From an uncultured Lachnospiraceae bacterium (GTDB lineage: Bacteria > Bacillota > Clostridia > Lachnospirales > Lachnospiraceae), in assembly GCA_910579225.1 (NCBI GenBank), contig CAJTTI010000004.1:124001-188000 (forward strand): DNA of 64,000 nt. The letters run 5' to 3'. The position numbers and the translations under genes were made by a program. Positions 9,041 through 15,569 of this stretch are shown piece by piece. Within the stretch, counting starts at the first letter, position 1. Each line of letters opens with the position of its first letter. The notes under the pieces are model-generated. The model worked only from the letters and a program-made list of their open reading frames with translations. It had not been told where the DNA came from and ran no database searches.

Positions 9041-9413
9041 TTTTTCCTTTTCTTTCAGACGACATTCCAAAGCTCCTGCCTCTCGGGCAAAGAACTCTTT
9101 CCTGCGCACCACCTGAACGCCTCTCTTCGAATATCCGGACATTTCTTATATTTTTTTATTCAATTGTATGTCCGGTCTCAACACAACGACCATATACTAT
9201 CCTGACCGCCCCATCCCATTTTCTTCTCTACAAGGAATCTCTCTTCTTCTGATTCCCGTATTCCAGTATCTTTCTTTTACCCTTTTATCTTTTGTCTACA
9301 TCTTTTTGTTACTTTGTGCATATATATTTTTTTTGAGAAAATGTCTATGACAAATCCGGCTTCCCAAACCGGCGTACGCCGACCGCCGCAGGCACAGGAA
9401 ACATTTCTCAGTA

Positions 9414-9442
9414 TGGACAACCCCCTCCCGAGGATATATAAT
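9414..9442 (+). promoter_or_regulatory. Promoter of murG
   Basis: TGGACA (9414-9419), a 17-nt spacer and TATAAT (9437-9442). The start codon lies 35 nt downstream with AAGGAGG before it. This shows murG carries its own sigma-A promoter. Confidence 0.8.
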
Positions 9443-9477
9443 CAACATATCACATCTCCAAGGAGGAATGACATCCC

Positions 9478-10542
9478 ATGAAGCATATCATTCTTACCGG
9501 CGGCGGCACTGCCGGTCATGTAACCCCCAATATCGCTCTGCTTCCCCGCCTGCGCAGTGCAGGTTATGACATATCCTATATCGGTTCCAGAGACGGAATT
9601 GAGAAGAAACTGATTGAAGCCCAGAATATCCCCTATTATGGAATTTCTTCCGGTAAGCTCCGTCGTTATTTTGACTGGAAGAATTTCACGGATCCTTTCC
9701 GGGTCATAAAAGGCTTCTCCGAAGCCAGCGCCCTTATGAAATCATTAAAGCCGGATGTGGTCTTCTCCAAAGGCGGTTTTGTCTCTGTTCCTGTGGTCAT
9801 GGCCGCAGGACGCCGACATATCCCTGTCATCTGTCATGAATCTGACTTGACACCTGGCCTTGCCAACAAACTGAGCATGCCAGGCGCCACGAAAATCTGC
9901 TGTAATTTCCCCGAGACTATGGAACATCTTCCAAAGGAGAAAGCAGTTCTCACCGGCTGCCCCATCCGCCGGGAACTGATGAATGGTAAACGTGCAGCCG
10001 CCCTTACTCTGACTGGATTCCTGCCCGGCAAGCCGGTGCTTCTGGCTATGGGTGGAAGCCTTGGAGCTGCTGCCATCAACCAGGCCGTACGGGAATCCCT
10101 GCCCGAACTTTTGGAGAACTGGCAGGTTATTCATCTATGTGGCAAAGGCAAACTGGATCAAAGCCTCCAACACATAAAAGGTTATGTACAATATGAATAT
10201 ATTCAAAAAGAACTCCCGGATCTTTTTGCCCTGTGTGATATCGTCGTCTCCAGAGCAGGAGCCAACGCCATCTGCGAACTTTTGGCTCTTCGAAAACCAA
10301 CCCTTCTGATTCCGCTCACCGCCAAAGCAAGCCGCGGAGACCAGCTTCTTAATGCCCGGTCTTTTGAGCGTCAGGGGTTCTCCATGGTACTTGAAGAAGA
10401 AAACCTGAACAAAGAAACTTTTCTCCATGCAGTCACAGATCTTTCTGAACACCGGAAAGACTATATAGAAACCATGAAAAAATGTCCTCAGACCAATGCG
10501 ATTGACACGATTTTCTCACTGATTGAAAACGCCACACGCTGA
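9478..10542 (+). CDS. murG: UDP-GlcNAc:undecaprenyl-PP-MurNAc-pentapeptide GlcNAc transferase
   Basis: MurG of 354 aa. It adds GlcNAc to lipid I to give lipid II on the inner face of the membrane, the last cytoplasmic step of peptidoglycan synthesis. N-terminal GGGTAGHVTPN loop, CHESDLTPGLANKL acceptor-side motif, MGGSLGAAAIN second glycine loop and SRAGANAICELLALRKPTLLIPL donor-binding region. Length is normal. It is isolated from other division and cell-wall genes and is flanked on both sides by minus-strand genes, so it is a monocistronic unit with its own promoter. In many Firmicutes murG sits in the dcw cluster; this stand-alone copy may be the only one or a second copy. Confidence 0.95.
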   Translation: MKHIILTGGGTAGHVTPNIALLPRLRSAGYDISYIGSRDGIEKKLIEAQNIPYYGISSGKLRRYFDWKNFTDPFRVIKGFSEASALMKSLKPDVVFSKGGFVSVPVVMAAGRRHIPVICHESDLTPGLANKLSMPGATKICCNFPETMEHLPKEKAVLTGCPIRRELMNGKRAAALTLTGFLPGKPVLLAMGGSLGAAAINQAVRESLPELLENWQVIHLCGKGKLDQSLQHIKGYVQYEYIQKELPDLFALCDIVVSRAGANAICELLALRKPTLLIPLTAKASRGDQLLNARSFERQGFSMVLEEENLNKETFLHAVTDLSEHRKDYIETMKKCPQTNAIDTIFSLIENATR

Positions 10543-10548
10543 ATAAAC

Positions 10549-10602
10549 ATTTTCGGAGTATTCAAAGAGTGATTCATTTGTCCTCTTCTGGATACTCTTT
10601 TT
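10549..10602 (+). terminator. Candidate terminator after murG
   Basis: GGAGTATTC (about 10554) pairs with GGATACTC followed by TTTTTT (about 10588-10602). It overlaps the 3' end of the convergent sigma gene. The stem is interrupted by a long loop, so confidence is moderate. Confidence 0.5.
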
Positions 10603-11104
10603 TATACCATTCCCTTAACTTCTCCCTTGCTCTCTGTCTCCGTTTTCCAACCAGAGATTTCTTAATTCCCATCTCTTCACTGATTTTCTTATCACTCATT
10701 CTCCCAACATAACGCAAAATCAGAGCATCATACAATTCACGCTTTTCCTTCTTCAGGCGGGACAGTACTTTGAATTTTCTTCTGCTTTCTTCCCTTTCCT
10801 CTGCCAGCCGTTCCGTATCCGTACTGAGATCGAAAAGTTCTTCCCGTTCTACCCGAAGTCCGACAATCGTCGTATATTTTCCACCTTTCCTCAGATAGTC
10901 CAATGCCAAATGTTCTGATACAATCAACAGCCACGCCTTCACTTTCTCAGGTTTTATGCTGTCTAAATGTTCCGACAGGCGAATGAATGTTTCCTGACAC
11001 AAATCCTGTGCTGTATGATAATCCACATACAGACACAGGTTCCGAACTACCATCTTGCTGTAACGCACAAAGTAATCATCCAGATGATGATAACTTTCAC
11101 TCAT
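10574..11104 (-). CDS. ECF-type RNA polymerase sigma factor
   Basis: Sigma-70-family protein of 176 aa. Region 2: TAQDLCQETFIRLSEHL and KVKAWLLIVSEHLALDYLRKGGK. Region 4: LILRYVGRMSDKKISEEMGIKKSLVGKRRQRAREKL. It lies 19 nt after the HIT gene with a weak ribosome site (GGTAAGATTT before ATG). No anti-sigma gene follows directly. The DUF4367 protein at 8267-9040 is the obvious partner, on the same strand beyond murG. Confidence 0.88.
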   Translation of the reverse strand: MSESYHHLDDYFVRYSKMVVRNLCLYVDYHTAQDLCQETFIRLSEHLDSIKPEKVKAWLLIVSEHLALDYLRKGGKYTTIVGLRVEREELFDLSTDTERLAEEREESRRKFKVLSRLKKEKRELYDALILRYVGRMSDKKISEEMGIKKSLVGKRRQRAREKLREWYKKEYPEEDK

Positions 11105-11123
11105 AAATCTTACCAGTACCCTC

Positions 11124-11537
11124 TCATTGGTGATCTATCAGTCTTTTCACTTCTTCCATCTCTTCCGGCGTCGTTTTGCCCGGTTTCCAGTGAATCCCTG
11201 CATGATCGTCTCTATATCGCGGAATCAAATGCATATGAAAATGAAAAACTGTCTGACCTGCCGCTTCCCCATTGTTCTGGACCAGATTAAACCCATCTGC
11301 CCCAAGCGCTGTTTTTATTCTGGAAGCGATCCTCTTTGCCTTTAATAATACCTTCGCTCCTGTCTCATCGTCAAGATCAAACAAATCTTTGTAATGTTCT
11401 TTCGGAATCAGTAGTGCATGGCCTCTCGTGGCAGGCCCCAGATCCAGAATCACCCGAAAATCCTTATCCTCATACAAAGTCGTAGATGGAATCTCACCAT
11501 TTGCAATTTTGCAAAAAATACAGTTGCTGTCTTTCAT
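11124..11537 (-). CDS. HIT family protein (nucleotide phosphoramidase/hydrolase)
   Basis: Histidine-triad protein of 137 aa. CxxC metal pair near the N-terminus (NCIFCKIANGEIP), a conserved ILDLGPATRGHALLIPKEH block and the catalytic triad HFHMHLIPR near residue 100. Family members hydrolyse adenosine 5'-phosphoramidates or similar nucleotide conjugates; the cellular substrate is not known. The start at 11537 is set by AGGAGG 6 nt upstream; an earlier ATG abuts the ribosome site. It probably shares a transcript with the downstream sigma factor. Confidence 0.93.
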   Translation of the reverse strand: MKDSNCIFCKIANGEIPSTTLYEDKDFRVILDLGPATRGHALLIPKEHYKDLFDLDDETGAKVLLKAKRIASRIKTALGADGFNLVQNNGEAAGQTVFHFHMHLIPRYRDDHAGIHWKPGKTTPEEMEEVKRLIDHQ

Positions 11538-11685
11538 AATCATCCTCCTGATTAAAGTTCCGCTTCGGCCCTTTTGGAAATAGTCCGGGCTTTTGCTGTT
11601 TTTTAGTTACATCTTGATATTTTTTATCTGAATTTTTCTTATAATTAAGGATTCTTATCTCAGTTTTCAGCTCTGATTATCATTT

Positions 11686-11704
11686 TTTGTCGAAATTTGT
11701 CGAA
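11686..11704 (+). promoter_or_regulatory. Tandem Spo0A boxes
   Basis: Two copies of TTTGTCGAA at 11686-11694 and 11696-11704, 10 bp apart, on the same strand and one helical turn apart. TGTCGAA is the core 0A box. They lie just upstream of the -35 element of the histidine-kinase promoter, a position suited to activation by phosphorylated Spo0A. Confidence 0.8.
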
Positions 11705-11713
11705 CGATTCCAT

Positions 11714-11742
11714 TTGCCATTTTTTGACATTTCTGTTATATT
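11714..11742 (+). promoter_or_regulatory. Promoter of the histidine kinase gene
   Basis: TTGCCA (11714-11719), 17-nt spacer and TATATT (11737-11742), directly downstream of the tandem 0A boxes. Confidence 0.7.
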
Positions 11743-11756
11743 ACTCATAGGGAGTG

Positions 11757-12512
11757 ATGACGTTGCTGACATACACCGAACAGGAAAAAATGGAACGACT
11801 GATGGCAAAAGACGAGAACTTCCATGAGTTGATCACCGCCATCAAAGAAGATTACCATCTCACCCTTTCCCAGATATCTCACGAAATCCGGAACCCGCTG
11901 ACTTATATGGACAGTTCCATACAGTGGATTCAGAAATTACATCCGGAAGTTGAGAGTTTTGAATTCTGGGAGCAGATGAAGCATGATCTCCAGTATCTGA
12001 AAGTACTTATGGATGACCTCACCACTTTCAATAACGGTGAACAGCTGACGATCAGCAAGATCGACCCTCGGGACTTTGCCTGTGATCTGAAGGATACACT
12101 CCTTCCAGAACTGCTGGACAGGCATATCCCTCTCCTGATCAAGCTGGATGATACTTACCCTGATTTTTATGGTGACCCGATTCGATTGAAGCAAGTATTT
12201 ATCAATCTGATTAAAAATTCAATGGAATCCATCACTGAACGGGGACGTATCACACTAAAGGTTTTCACTCACGACAAGCGGCTGATGATTGCCGTCAAAG
12301 ACAACGGATGTGGGATTCCCACAGAAAACCAACAAAACATTTTCCGCCCATTTGTAACTTATAAGGAAAATGGAACCGGACTTGGCCTCTCTATCGTCCG
12401 ACGAATTGTATCTGCTCACCATGGTGCAATTCATCTTCGCTCTACAGTCGGAAAAGGTACAGAGATTCAGGTTCACCTGCCACTATTGCCAGTATCTCAT
12501 ATTTGTATATAA
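11757..12512 (+). CDS. Soluble sensor histidine kinase, likely sporulation-linked
   Basis: Histidine kinase of about 251 aa with no membrane segment. An N-terminal stretch of about 35 aa is followed by an H-box (SQISHEIRNPLTYMDSS, about residue 42), an N-box (FINLIKNSMESI), a G1 box (DNGCGIP), FRPFVTYKENGTGLGLSIVRRIV (F and G2 boxes) and GKGTEIQVHLP. It has no sensor domain and no adjacent response regulator, as in Spo0A-phosphorelay kinases, and 0A boxes sit upstream. Start is uncertain: GTG 11754, ATG 11757 and TTG 11763 are all possible, and GGGAG spacing favours the TTG. I infer a role in feeding phosphate to Spo0A. Confidence 0.85.
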   Translation: MTLLTYTEQEKMERLMAKDENFHELITAIKEDYHLTLSQISHEIRNPLTYMDSSIQWIQKLHPEVESFEFWEQMKHDLQYLKVLMDDLTTFNNGEQLTISKIDPRDFACDLKDTLLPELLDRHIPLLIKLDDTYPDFYGDPIRLKQVFINLIKNSMESITERGRITLKVFTHDKRLMIAVKDNGCGIPTENQQNIFRPFVTYKENGTGLGLSIVRRIVSAHHGAIHLRSTVGKGTEIQVHLPLLPVSHICI

Positions 12513-12520
12513 TTATCCCA

Positions 12521-12586
12521 GATGGGTTTTATAAGGGAGAAGTCTGTTCTCCGCTGCCTTCTCCCTCTATGAGACCCGCATCTACA
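12521..12586. repeat. Long imperfect inverted repeat
   Basis: Arms of about 25 nt. AGATGGGT...GGGAGAAG (from 12521) pairs with CTTCTCCC...ACCCGCATCT (to about 12586), with few mismatches. There is no T-run on either side, so it is not a plain terminator. It lies between the convergent kinase and GIY-YIG genes and overlaps an open minus-strand frame (about 12530-12660) that reads like a 46-aa C-terminal fragment without a start codon. Confidence 0.6.
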
Positions 12587-12646
12587 TTCTTCTCAATGAA
12601 TTCCCTGATATAATTCCACAGAGCGTCAGAGCTTTCATATATTTTA

Positions 12647-13009
12647 TTATAGATGTCGGCTCTCTTCTTCTACAGGCAATATACATTTTTCAAGTGTCAT
12701 CTCCGGATGGGGCTGATATCGTATCCCCATCTGACGCAGAGACGGCAGTTCATTCGCCCGCTCCGGATGGAGAATAAGCTCTTCTTTCTTGGACTTTAAT
12801 AACCTTTTAATCCGATATTCAAGTTTGGCCGCATAAGACCAGCTCTCAGCCTCCCAGACCATTTCCAGCGACCGAAGCTGATGACTCTTCGTGTATTTGG
12901 CACCGGCTTTCTTCTTATAATAATGTTCCCACATCCGGCGCTCCAAATCCATAGCAATCCCTGTATAGAGAGAATTATCTTCGCAACGCACAATGTAAAT
13001 ATACGGCAT
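12647..13009 (-). CDS. GIY-YIG nuclease superfamily protein (UPF0213-like)
   Basis: Protein of 120 aa. The single GIY-YIG domain starts at residue 2: PYIYIVRCEDNSLYTGIAMDLERRMWEHY, with YIY and YTG as the two halves of the motif, the conserved Arg at about residue 26, and Glu in the later helix (AAKLEYRIKRLLKSKKEELI). The UPF0213 group is made of stand-alone domains of about 90-120 aa with no settled function; DNA repair roles have been proposed for relatives. The C-terminal 30 aa beyond the domain are not conserved as far as I can judge. Confidence 0.88.
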   Translation of the reverse strand: MPYIYIVRCEDNSLYTGIAMDLERRMWEHYYKKKAGAKYTKSHQLRSLEMVWEAESWSYAAKLEYRIKRLLKSKKEELILHPERANELPSLRQMGIRYQPHPEMTLEKCILPVEEESRHL

Positions 13010-13272
13010 CCGGCTTTCCTCTCAAAACATATTATATGAATCCCGGATTGTATCCGGTATCCTGCTGCCACCATCGACCAGCCGCACTCCGGAAAATCCT
13101 TATAAAATTCCCCATATAAGCAAATGGCTGATGACTTCGCTTACTTCATCAACGCCTGCCATCACCCATTGTTCATCTGTCTTATCCAGTTATTCAGTCT
13201 TTTGTAATCTACTTCATGATTGAAGATATCAATACTATTTTCTTAAAATGATGAAACATCCTTATGTTTTTT
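13010..13272. other. Intergenic stretch, no supported gene
   Basis: About 260 nt without an open frame that has a ribosome site. On the minus strand several short coding-like patches in different frames (for example HEVDYKRLNNWIRQMNNG) suggest a decayed gene downstream of the promoter at 13273-13301. No intact feature is supported. Confidence 0.4.
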
Positions 13273-13301
13273 AATATAGCAATTTATATTGGGAATGTCA
13301 A
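13273..13301 (-). promoter_or_regulatory. Strong sigma-A-type promoter without an intact gene
   Basis: On the minus strand: TTGACA (13296-13301 on the plus strand reads TGTCAA), 17-nt spacer, TATATT (13273-13278). It points into the decayed stretch at 13.0-13.27 kb. Confidence 0.65.
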
Positions 13302-13315
13302 CTGTTTTCTGTATA

Positions 13316-13441
13316 GATTGTACTATAGGATACTTGTACAATACAAGTACTCTCTTTGTTGTTGCTGGCAAAACTTCGCTCTGCCCGGCATAATATGATA
13401 TTATTCCACTACTGTATACCCCCGGCAAGAGAGGAAATAGC
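13316..13441. repeat. Degenerate copy of the type I toxin-antitoxin control region
   Basis: About 125 nt that align throughout with 13986-14113. Shared parts are the dyad ACTTGTACAATACAAGT, the divergent promoter remnants and the toxin leader ending AAGAGAGGAAATAG. The toxin reading frame that should follow is absent; instead the tRNA-Lys-like fragment begins within about 10 nt. Confidence 0.7.
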
Positions 13442-13451
13442 ATTTACGGAT

Positions 13452-13544
13452 AAAAAGAGGAACCGTCCCCAGGACTTCTGTACCCTCAAAAACAGCTCTT
13501 TAGCCTGCGCCGTCAGGGGCCTGAACCCCAGGTACCCTAATTAA
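13452..13544 (-). repeat. Left copy of tRNA-Lys 3' half (att-like)
   Basis: Same orientation as 24319-24418 and roughly three quarters identical by eye. It includes GAACCGTCCCC, CTCAAAAACAG, CCTGCGCC.TCAGGGG and the T-arm region GAACCC. It ends where the anticodon stem would begin (CCTAATTAA against CCTGATTAA). It cannot form a tRNA. Confidence 0.72.
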
Positions 13545-13808
13545 AAGGTATGTATTTTCATTTCTTTTTGAAAATGGGAGATAAAGCGAAAATACAGCAG
13601 TCCGGTACTTTAAAAGAATTGCAACTCTATACGCTGGTCTTCCGGAAGGATGCGAACAGCATAGTTTTATGTATTTTATTATATAACTGTAAGTTTTTTA
13701 TTGTAAACTGGTATTTCGTGTGTTAGTATAAAAATGTATAATTGAAAATAAAGGTGAAGGATGCGTTTCTGATAGGCCCTCTAGTTTTTAAGGGGGGGAG
13801 TGAGGCTT

Positions 13809-13892
13809 ATGAGCACAATGGAAATTTTAACATTGCTGCTTGTTATTTTTGCAGCCCTGTCTTACATAGACAACCATACCAAAAAGAAATAG
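13809..13892 (+). CDS. Small hydrophobic peptide, type I toxin-like
   Basis: Peptide of 27 aa (MSTMEILTLLLVIFAALSYI, then DNHTKKK). It has one membrane helix and a basic tail, the form of holin-like/TxpA-type toxins of Firmicutes. A G-rich ribosome site precedes it (GGGGGGGAGTGAGG). Its stop codon lies inside a terminator hairpin that also works on the other strand. A minus-strand promoter 95 nt downstream (13987-14016) would make an antisense RNA overlapping the toxin mRNA 3' end, the arrangement of txpA/ratA. It is too short for standard gene callers. A second ATG at 13818 is possible. Confidence 0.75.
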   Translation: MSTMEILTLLLVIFAALSYIDNHTKKK

Positions 13893-13929
13893 CATCCCTC
13901 TGCCCAAAGTTGGATGCTATTTCTTTTTT
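13886..13929 (+). terminator. Bidirectional terminator of toxin 1 and its antisense RNA
   Basis: Perfect stem GAAATAGCATCC (13886-13897) / GGATGCTATTTC (13912-13923) with TTTTTT on the plus strand and CTTTTT on the minus strand. Toxin mRNA and the proposed antisense RNA would both end here and overlap through the stem. Confidence 0.85.
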
Positions 13930-14016
13930 GAATAACAATTTTACTGAGGGCCCATCGGAAGCAATTCCGATCACCTTTCTGAGTAGATTATACTACAGGG
14001 TGCTTGTACAATGCAA
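13930..14016 (-). ncRNA. Putative antisense RNA (antitoxin) to toxin 1
   Basis: The minus-strand promoter is TTGCAT (14011-14016), 18-nt spacer, TATAAT (13987-13992). The transcript would run left through a CATCGGAA/TTCCGATG hairpin (about 13951-13970) and end at the shared terminator, about 100 nt in all. It is inferred from promoter and terminator placement only. Confidence 0.55.
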
Positions 14017-14026
14017 GTACCCTTTT
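13998..14026 (+). terminator. Hairpin with T-run overlapping the antisense promoter
   Basis: GGGTGCTTGTA / TGCAAGTACCC with two G-U pairs, followed by TTTT on the plus strand. It would block read-through from toxin module 1 into module 2. Confidence 0.55.
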
Positions 14027-14044
14027 GCTTTTACCAGCAGAATC

Positions 14045-14073
14045 TTGTTCTGGTCGACAAGATATGATATAAT
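14045..14073 (+). promoter_or_regulatory. Promoter of toxin module 2
   Basis: TTGTTC (14045-14050), 17-nt spacer, TATAAT (14068-14073), giving a leader of about 35 nt before the small ORF. Confidence 0.65.
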
Positions 14074-14115
14074 TTTACTGCTGTTTGAAACCTCAGCAAG
14101 AGGGGAGGTGGGATT

Positions 14116-14214
14116 ATGGAGTACCTTCTTTCGTTTCTGGTTACGGTTACGGCAAATGTAATTGGCTATTACATATGCAAATGGCTAGATCGTAACAATG
14201 ATGAAAACAGTTAG
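14116..14214 (+). CDS. Small hydrophobic peptide, type I toxin-like
   Basis: Peptide of 32 aa (MEYLLSFLVTVTANVIGYYI, then CKWLDRNNDENS). One membrane helix and a charged tail, with AGGGGAGG 7-8 nt before the ATG. Short peptides ending YYICKWLDR are, from memory, widespread and unannotated in Lachnospiraceae. A promoter at 14045-14073 drives it, a bidirectional terminator follows, and a strong opposing promoter lies at 14293-14320, so an antisense RNA overlapping its 3' end is expected. Confidence 0.72.
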   Translation: MEYLLSFLVTVTANVIGYYICKWLDRNNDENS

Positions 14215-14221
14215 CCTAGAT

Positions 14222-14255
14222 AAAATACCCAAGGAATGCAGTCCTTGGGTATTTT
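14222..14255 (+). terminator. Bidirectional terminator of toxin 2 and its antisense RNA
   Basis: Perfect 14-bp stem AAAATACCCAAGGA (14222-14235) / TCCTTGGGTATTTT (14242-14255). Confidence 0.88.
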
Positions 14256-14286
14256 GATGGGATTATTTCCCTTCTTTCGTTTGGCT
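14222..14286 (-). ncRNA. Putative antisense RNA (antitoxin) to toxin 2
   Basis: The minus-strand promoter is TTGACT (14315-14320), 16-nt spacer, TATGAT (14293-14298). The transcript would start near 14286 and stop at the shared terminator (14222-14255), overlapping the toxin mRNA 3' end. Inferred from sequence signals. Confidence 0.6.
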
Positions 14287-14330
14287 GTCTTTATCATAGC
14301 ACATCTTCTGAAAAAGTCAACGGTTTTTTC

Positions 14331-14687
14331 CTATCCAATTTTTGATGTCGATGATCCTTCTTCCTGGTACTTGGCAGCTGCGTCCTCGATCCGGCCGATG
14401 AACTTGATCTGCTCCCGATCGGGCAGCTTCTGGAAGTGCTGCAGGAGTTCTTTTTCGTTTTCTGTTAGGTTATTTGTATCGGGTTTTTCTTTTCCAGTAA
14501 TCAACCATTCGATAGTTATATTTAGAAAGTCGCAAATGCGTAATATGAATTCAGATCCAGGGTCCGTTTCTCTTGTTCTCCATGTATATATAACAGATTT
14601 ATTTACACCTAAATAATCTGCTAATGTAGCCGGTTTTATGTTATTTTCCTTCATTTTCTGAAATAACCTTTTATTTATTTCACCCAT
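14331..14687 (-). CDS. XRE-family repressor of the prophage
   Basis: Protein of 118 aa. N-terminal helix-turn-helix (residues about 10-65: NIKPATLADYLGVNKSVIYTWRTRETDPGSEFILRICDFLNIT), then an acidic helical C-terminus. The start at 14687 is set by AGGAG 5 nt upstream; a longer upstream frame has no site. Divergent from the phage operon. Two similar operator-like sites lie in the shared promoter region (14704-14717 and 14737-14746), the second inside the phage promoter spacer, so it should act as the lysogeny-type repressor of the phage genes. Confidence 0.85.
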   Translation of the reverse strand: MGEINKRLFQKMKENNIKPATLADYLGVNKSVIYTWRTRETDPGSEFILRICDFLNITIEWLITGKEKPDTNNLTENEKELLQHFQKLPDREQIKFIGRIEDAAAKYQEEGSSTSKIG

Positions 14688-14703
14688 ATTTTCTCCTAAA
14701 AAA

Positions 14704-14755
14704 TACGCAAATCCGTAATTTAATTGTTGATATAGTCGCATATTCGTAATATAAT
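14704..14755 (+). promoter_or_regulatory. Prophage early promoter with two repressor sites
   Basis: TTGATA (14727-14732), 17-nt spacer, TATAAT (14750-14755). Dyad sites TACG-N6-CGTA at 14704-14717 and CGCATATTCG at 14737-14746 flank and fill the spacer. Their centres are about 31 bp apart, three helical turns, as expected for cooperative XRE binding. Confidence 0.7.
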
Positions 14756-14874
14756 AAATTATAAAGGTAGACACCTTAACACTTTTAATATCTTATTTTA
14801 ACATACCGGCCGGTAAAGTACAAACACGGATTTTGGTAAGCCCGACGGGGAGCCAATCCGGGAAAGAAGGGTTT

Positions 14875-15174
14875 ATGTTAGAACTATTAGGGAAAGAACA
14901 AATGCAAGAAATCATGAAAAAAGCATTCTCTCTGTTTTATCCAATACAAATGGAATCTTTGTATGGAGTGGTGGAGTCTCTGGATAACTGTCACTATTTC
15001 GCATCTTCGTTGGATGTACGTGAACATCTGTCATCTAAAAATGTAGATCTGTTCCGCTATTCAGACGATTATTTTGTACTGAACGTGGATTTTTTCCAGC
15101 ATCCTGGCTATTCCCCGGGATTCGACGTATGTTTCCGCTTGAGATTCCAGCTCTGTGATCTGGAGGTAGCATAA
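14875..15174 (+). CDS. Prophage protein of unknown function
   Basis: Protein of 99 aa (MLELLGKEQMQEIMKKAFSL...). No motif recognised; mixed alpha/beta look, aromatic-rich C-terminal half. GAAAGAAGGG lies just before the ATG. Its stop overlaps the next start by one base (TAATG), so the two are coupled. It is the first gene of the inovirus-like operon, where replication or regulatory helpers commonly sit. Confidence 0.65.
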   Translation: MLELLGKEQMQEIMKKAFSLFYPIQMESLYGVVESLDNCHYFASSLDVREHLSSKNVDLFRYSDDYFVLNVDFFQHPGYSPGFDVCFRLRFQLCDLEVA

Positions 15175-15566
15175 TGGCATCAAAAAAACCAATCTTGAAA
15201 AGCGTCCGACTTTCCGGAGACGTGTATGCCCTGATCGAGAAGGGAGAGGGGAGCAACTTTTCTGACAAACTGGAGAACATGGTCCGTATCTGTAATGTCC
15301 AGATCGCGGAGAAAAAGAAGAAGCTTTGCTACCTGGATCATGCCATTTCAAGGCGGTCCGACCAGTGTAACCGTTACTGGAACTTTGACGACAATCTGCA
15401 GGATATCTTCCAATGCATCGTCTCCTGCATGCAAGACGTCCAAAAACTCCAGAACCGGATCTGTGCATTGCAGGAAAAGTTCGATCAGTTCGAAGAAACC
15501 GCAAAACAGGACATCATCCTGACGGTGGGCTACATTACCCAGGCCATAGACGACACAGAAACATAA
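15174..15566 (+). CDS. Prophage RHH-like/coiled-coil protein
   Basis: Protein of 130 aa. The N-terminus (KPILKSVRLSGDVYALIEKGEGSNFSDKLENMV) reads like a ribbon-helix-helix or similar small DNA-binding fold. The rest is a predicted coiled coil (IAEKKKKLCYLDHAISRR, then NLQDIFQCIVSCMQDVQKLQNRICALQEKFDQFEE). It is coupled to the preceding gene. Similar proteins occur in Lachnospiraceae phage-like elements as I recall them; the function is unknown. Confidence 0.65.
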   Translation: MASKKPILKSVRLSGDVYALIEKGEGSNFSDKLENMVRICNVQIAEKKKKLCYLDHAISRRSDQCNRYWNFDDNLQDIFQCIVSCMQDVQKLQNRICALQEKFDQFEETAKQDIILTVGYITQAIDDTET

Positions 15567-15569
15567 TCC

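Noticed and set aside
9168..9350. 60-codon hydrophobic frame upstream of murG
   Set aside because: T-rich DNA gives hydrophobic codons by chance; no ribosome site, and the murG promoter follows.
13454..13480. GAACCGTCCCC motif as the end of a REP/IS element
   Set aside because: The motif recurs in Clostridia repeats, but here it lies in the 3' flank of both tRNA-Lys copies, so the tRNA duplication explains it; no transposase is nearby.
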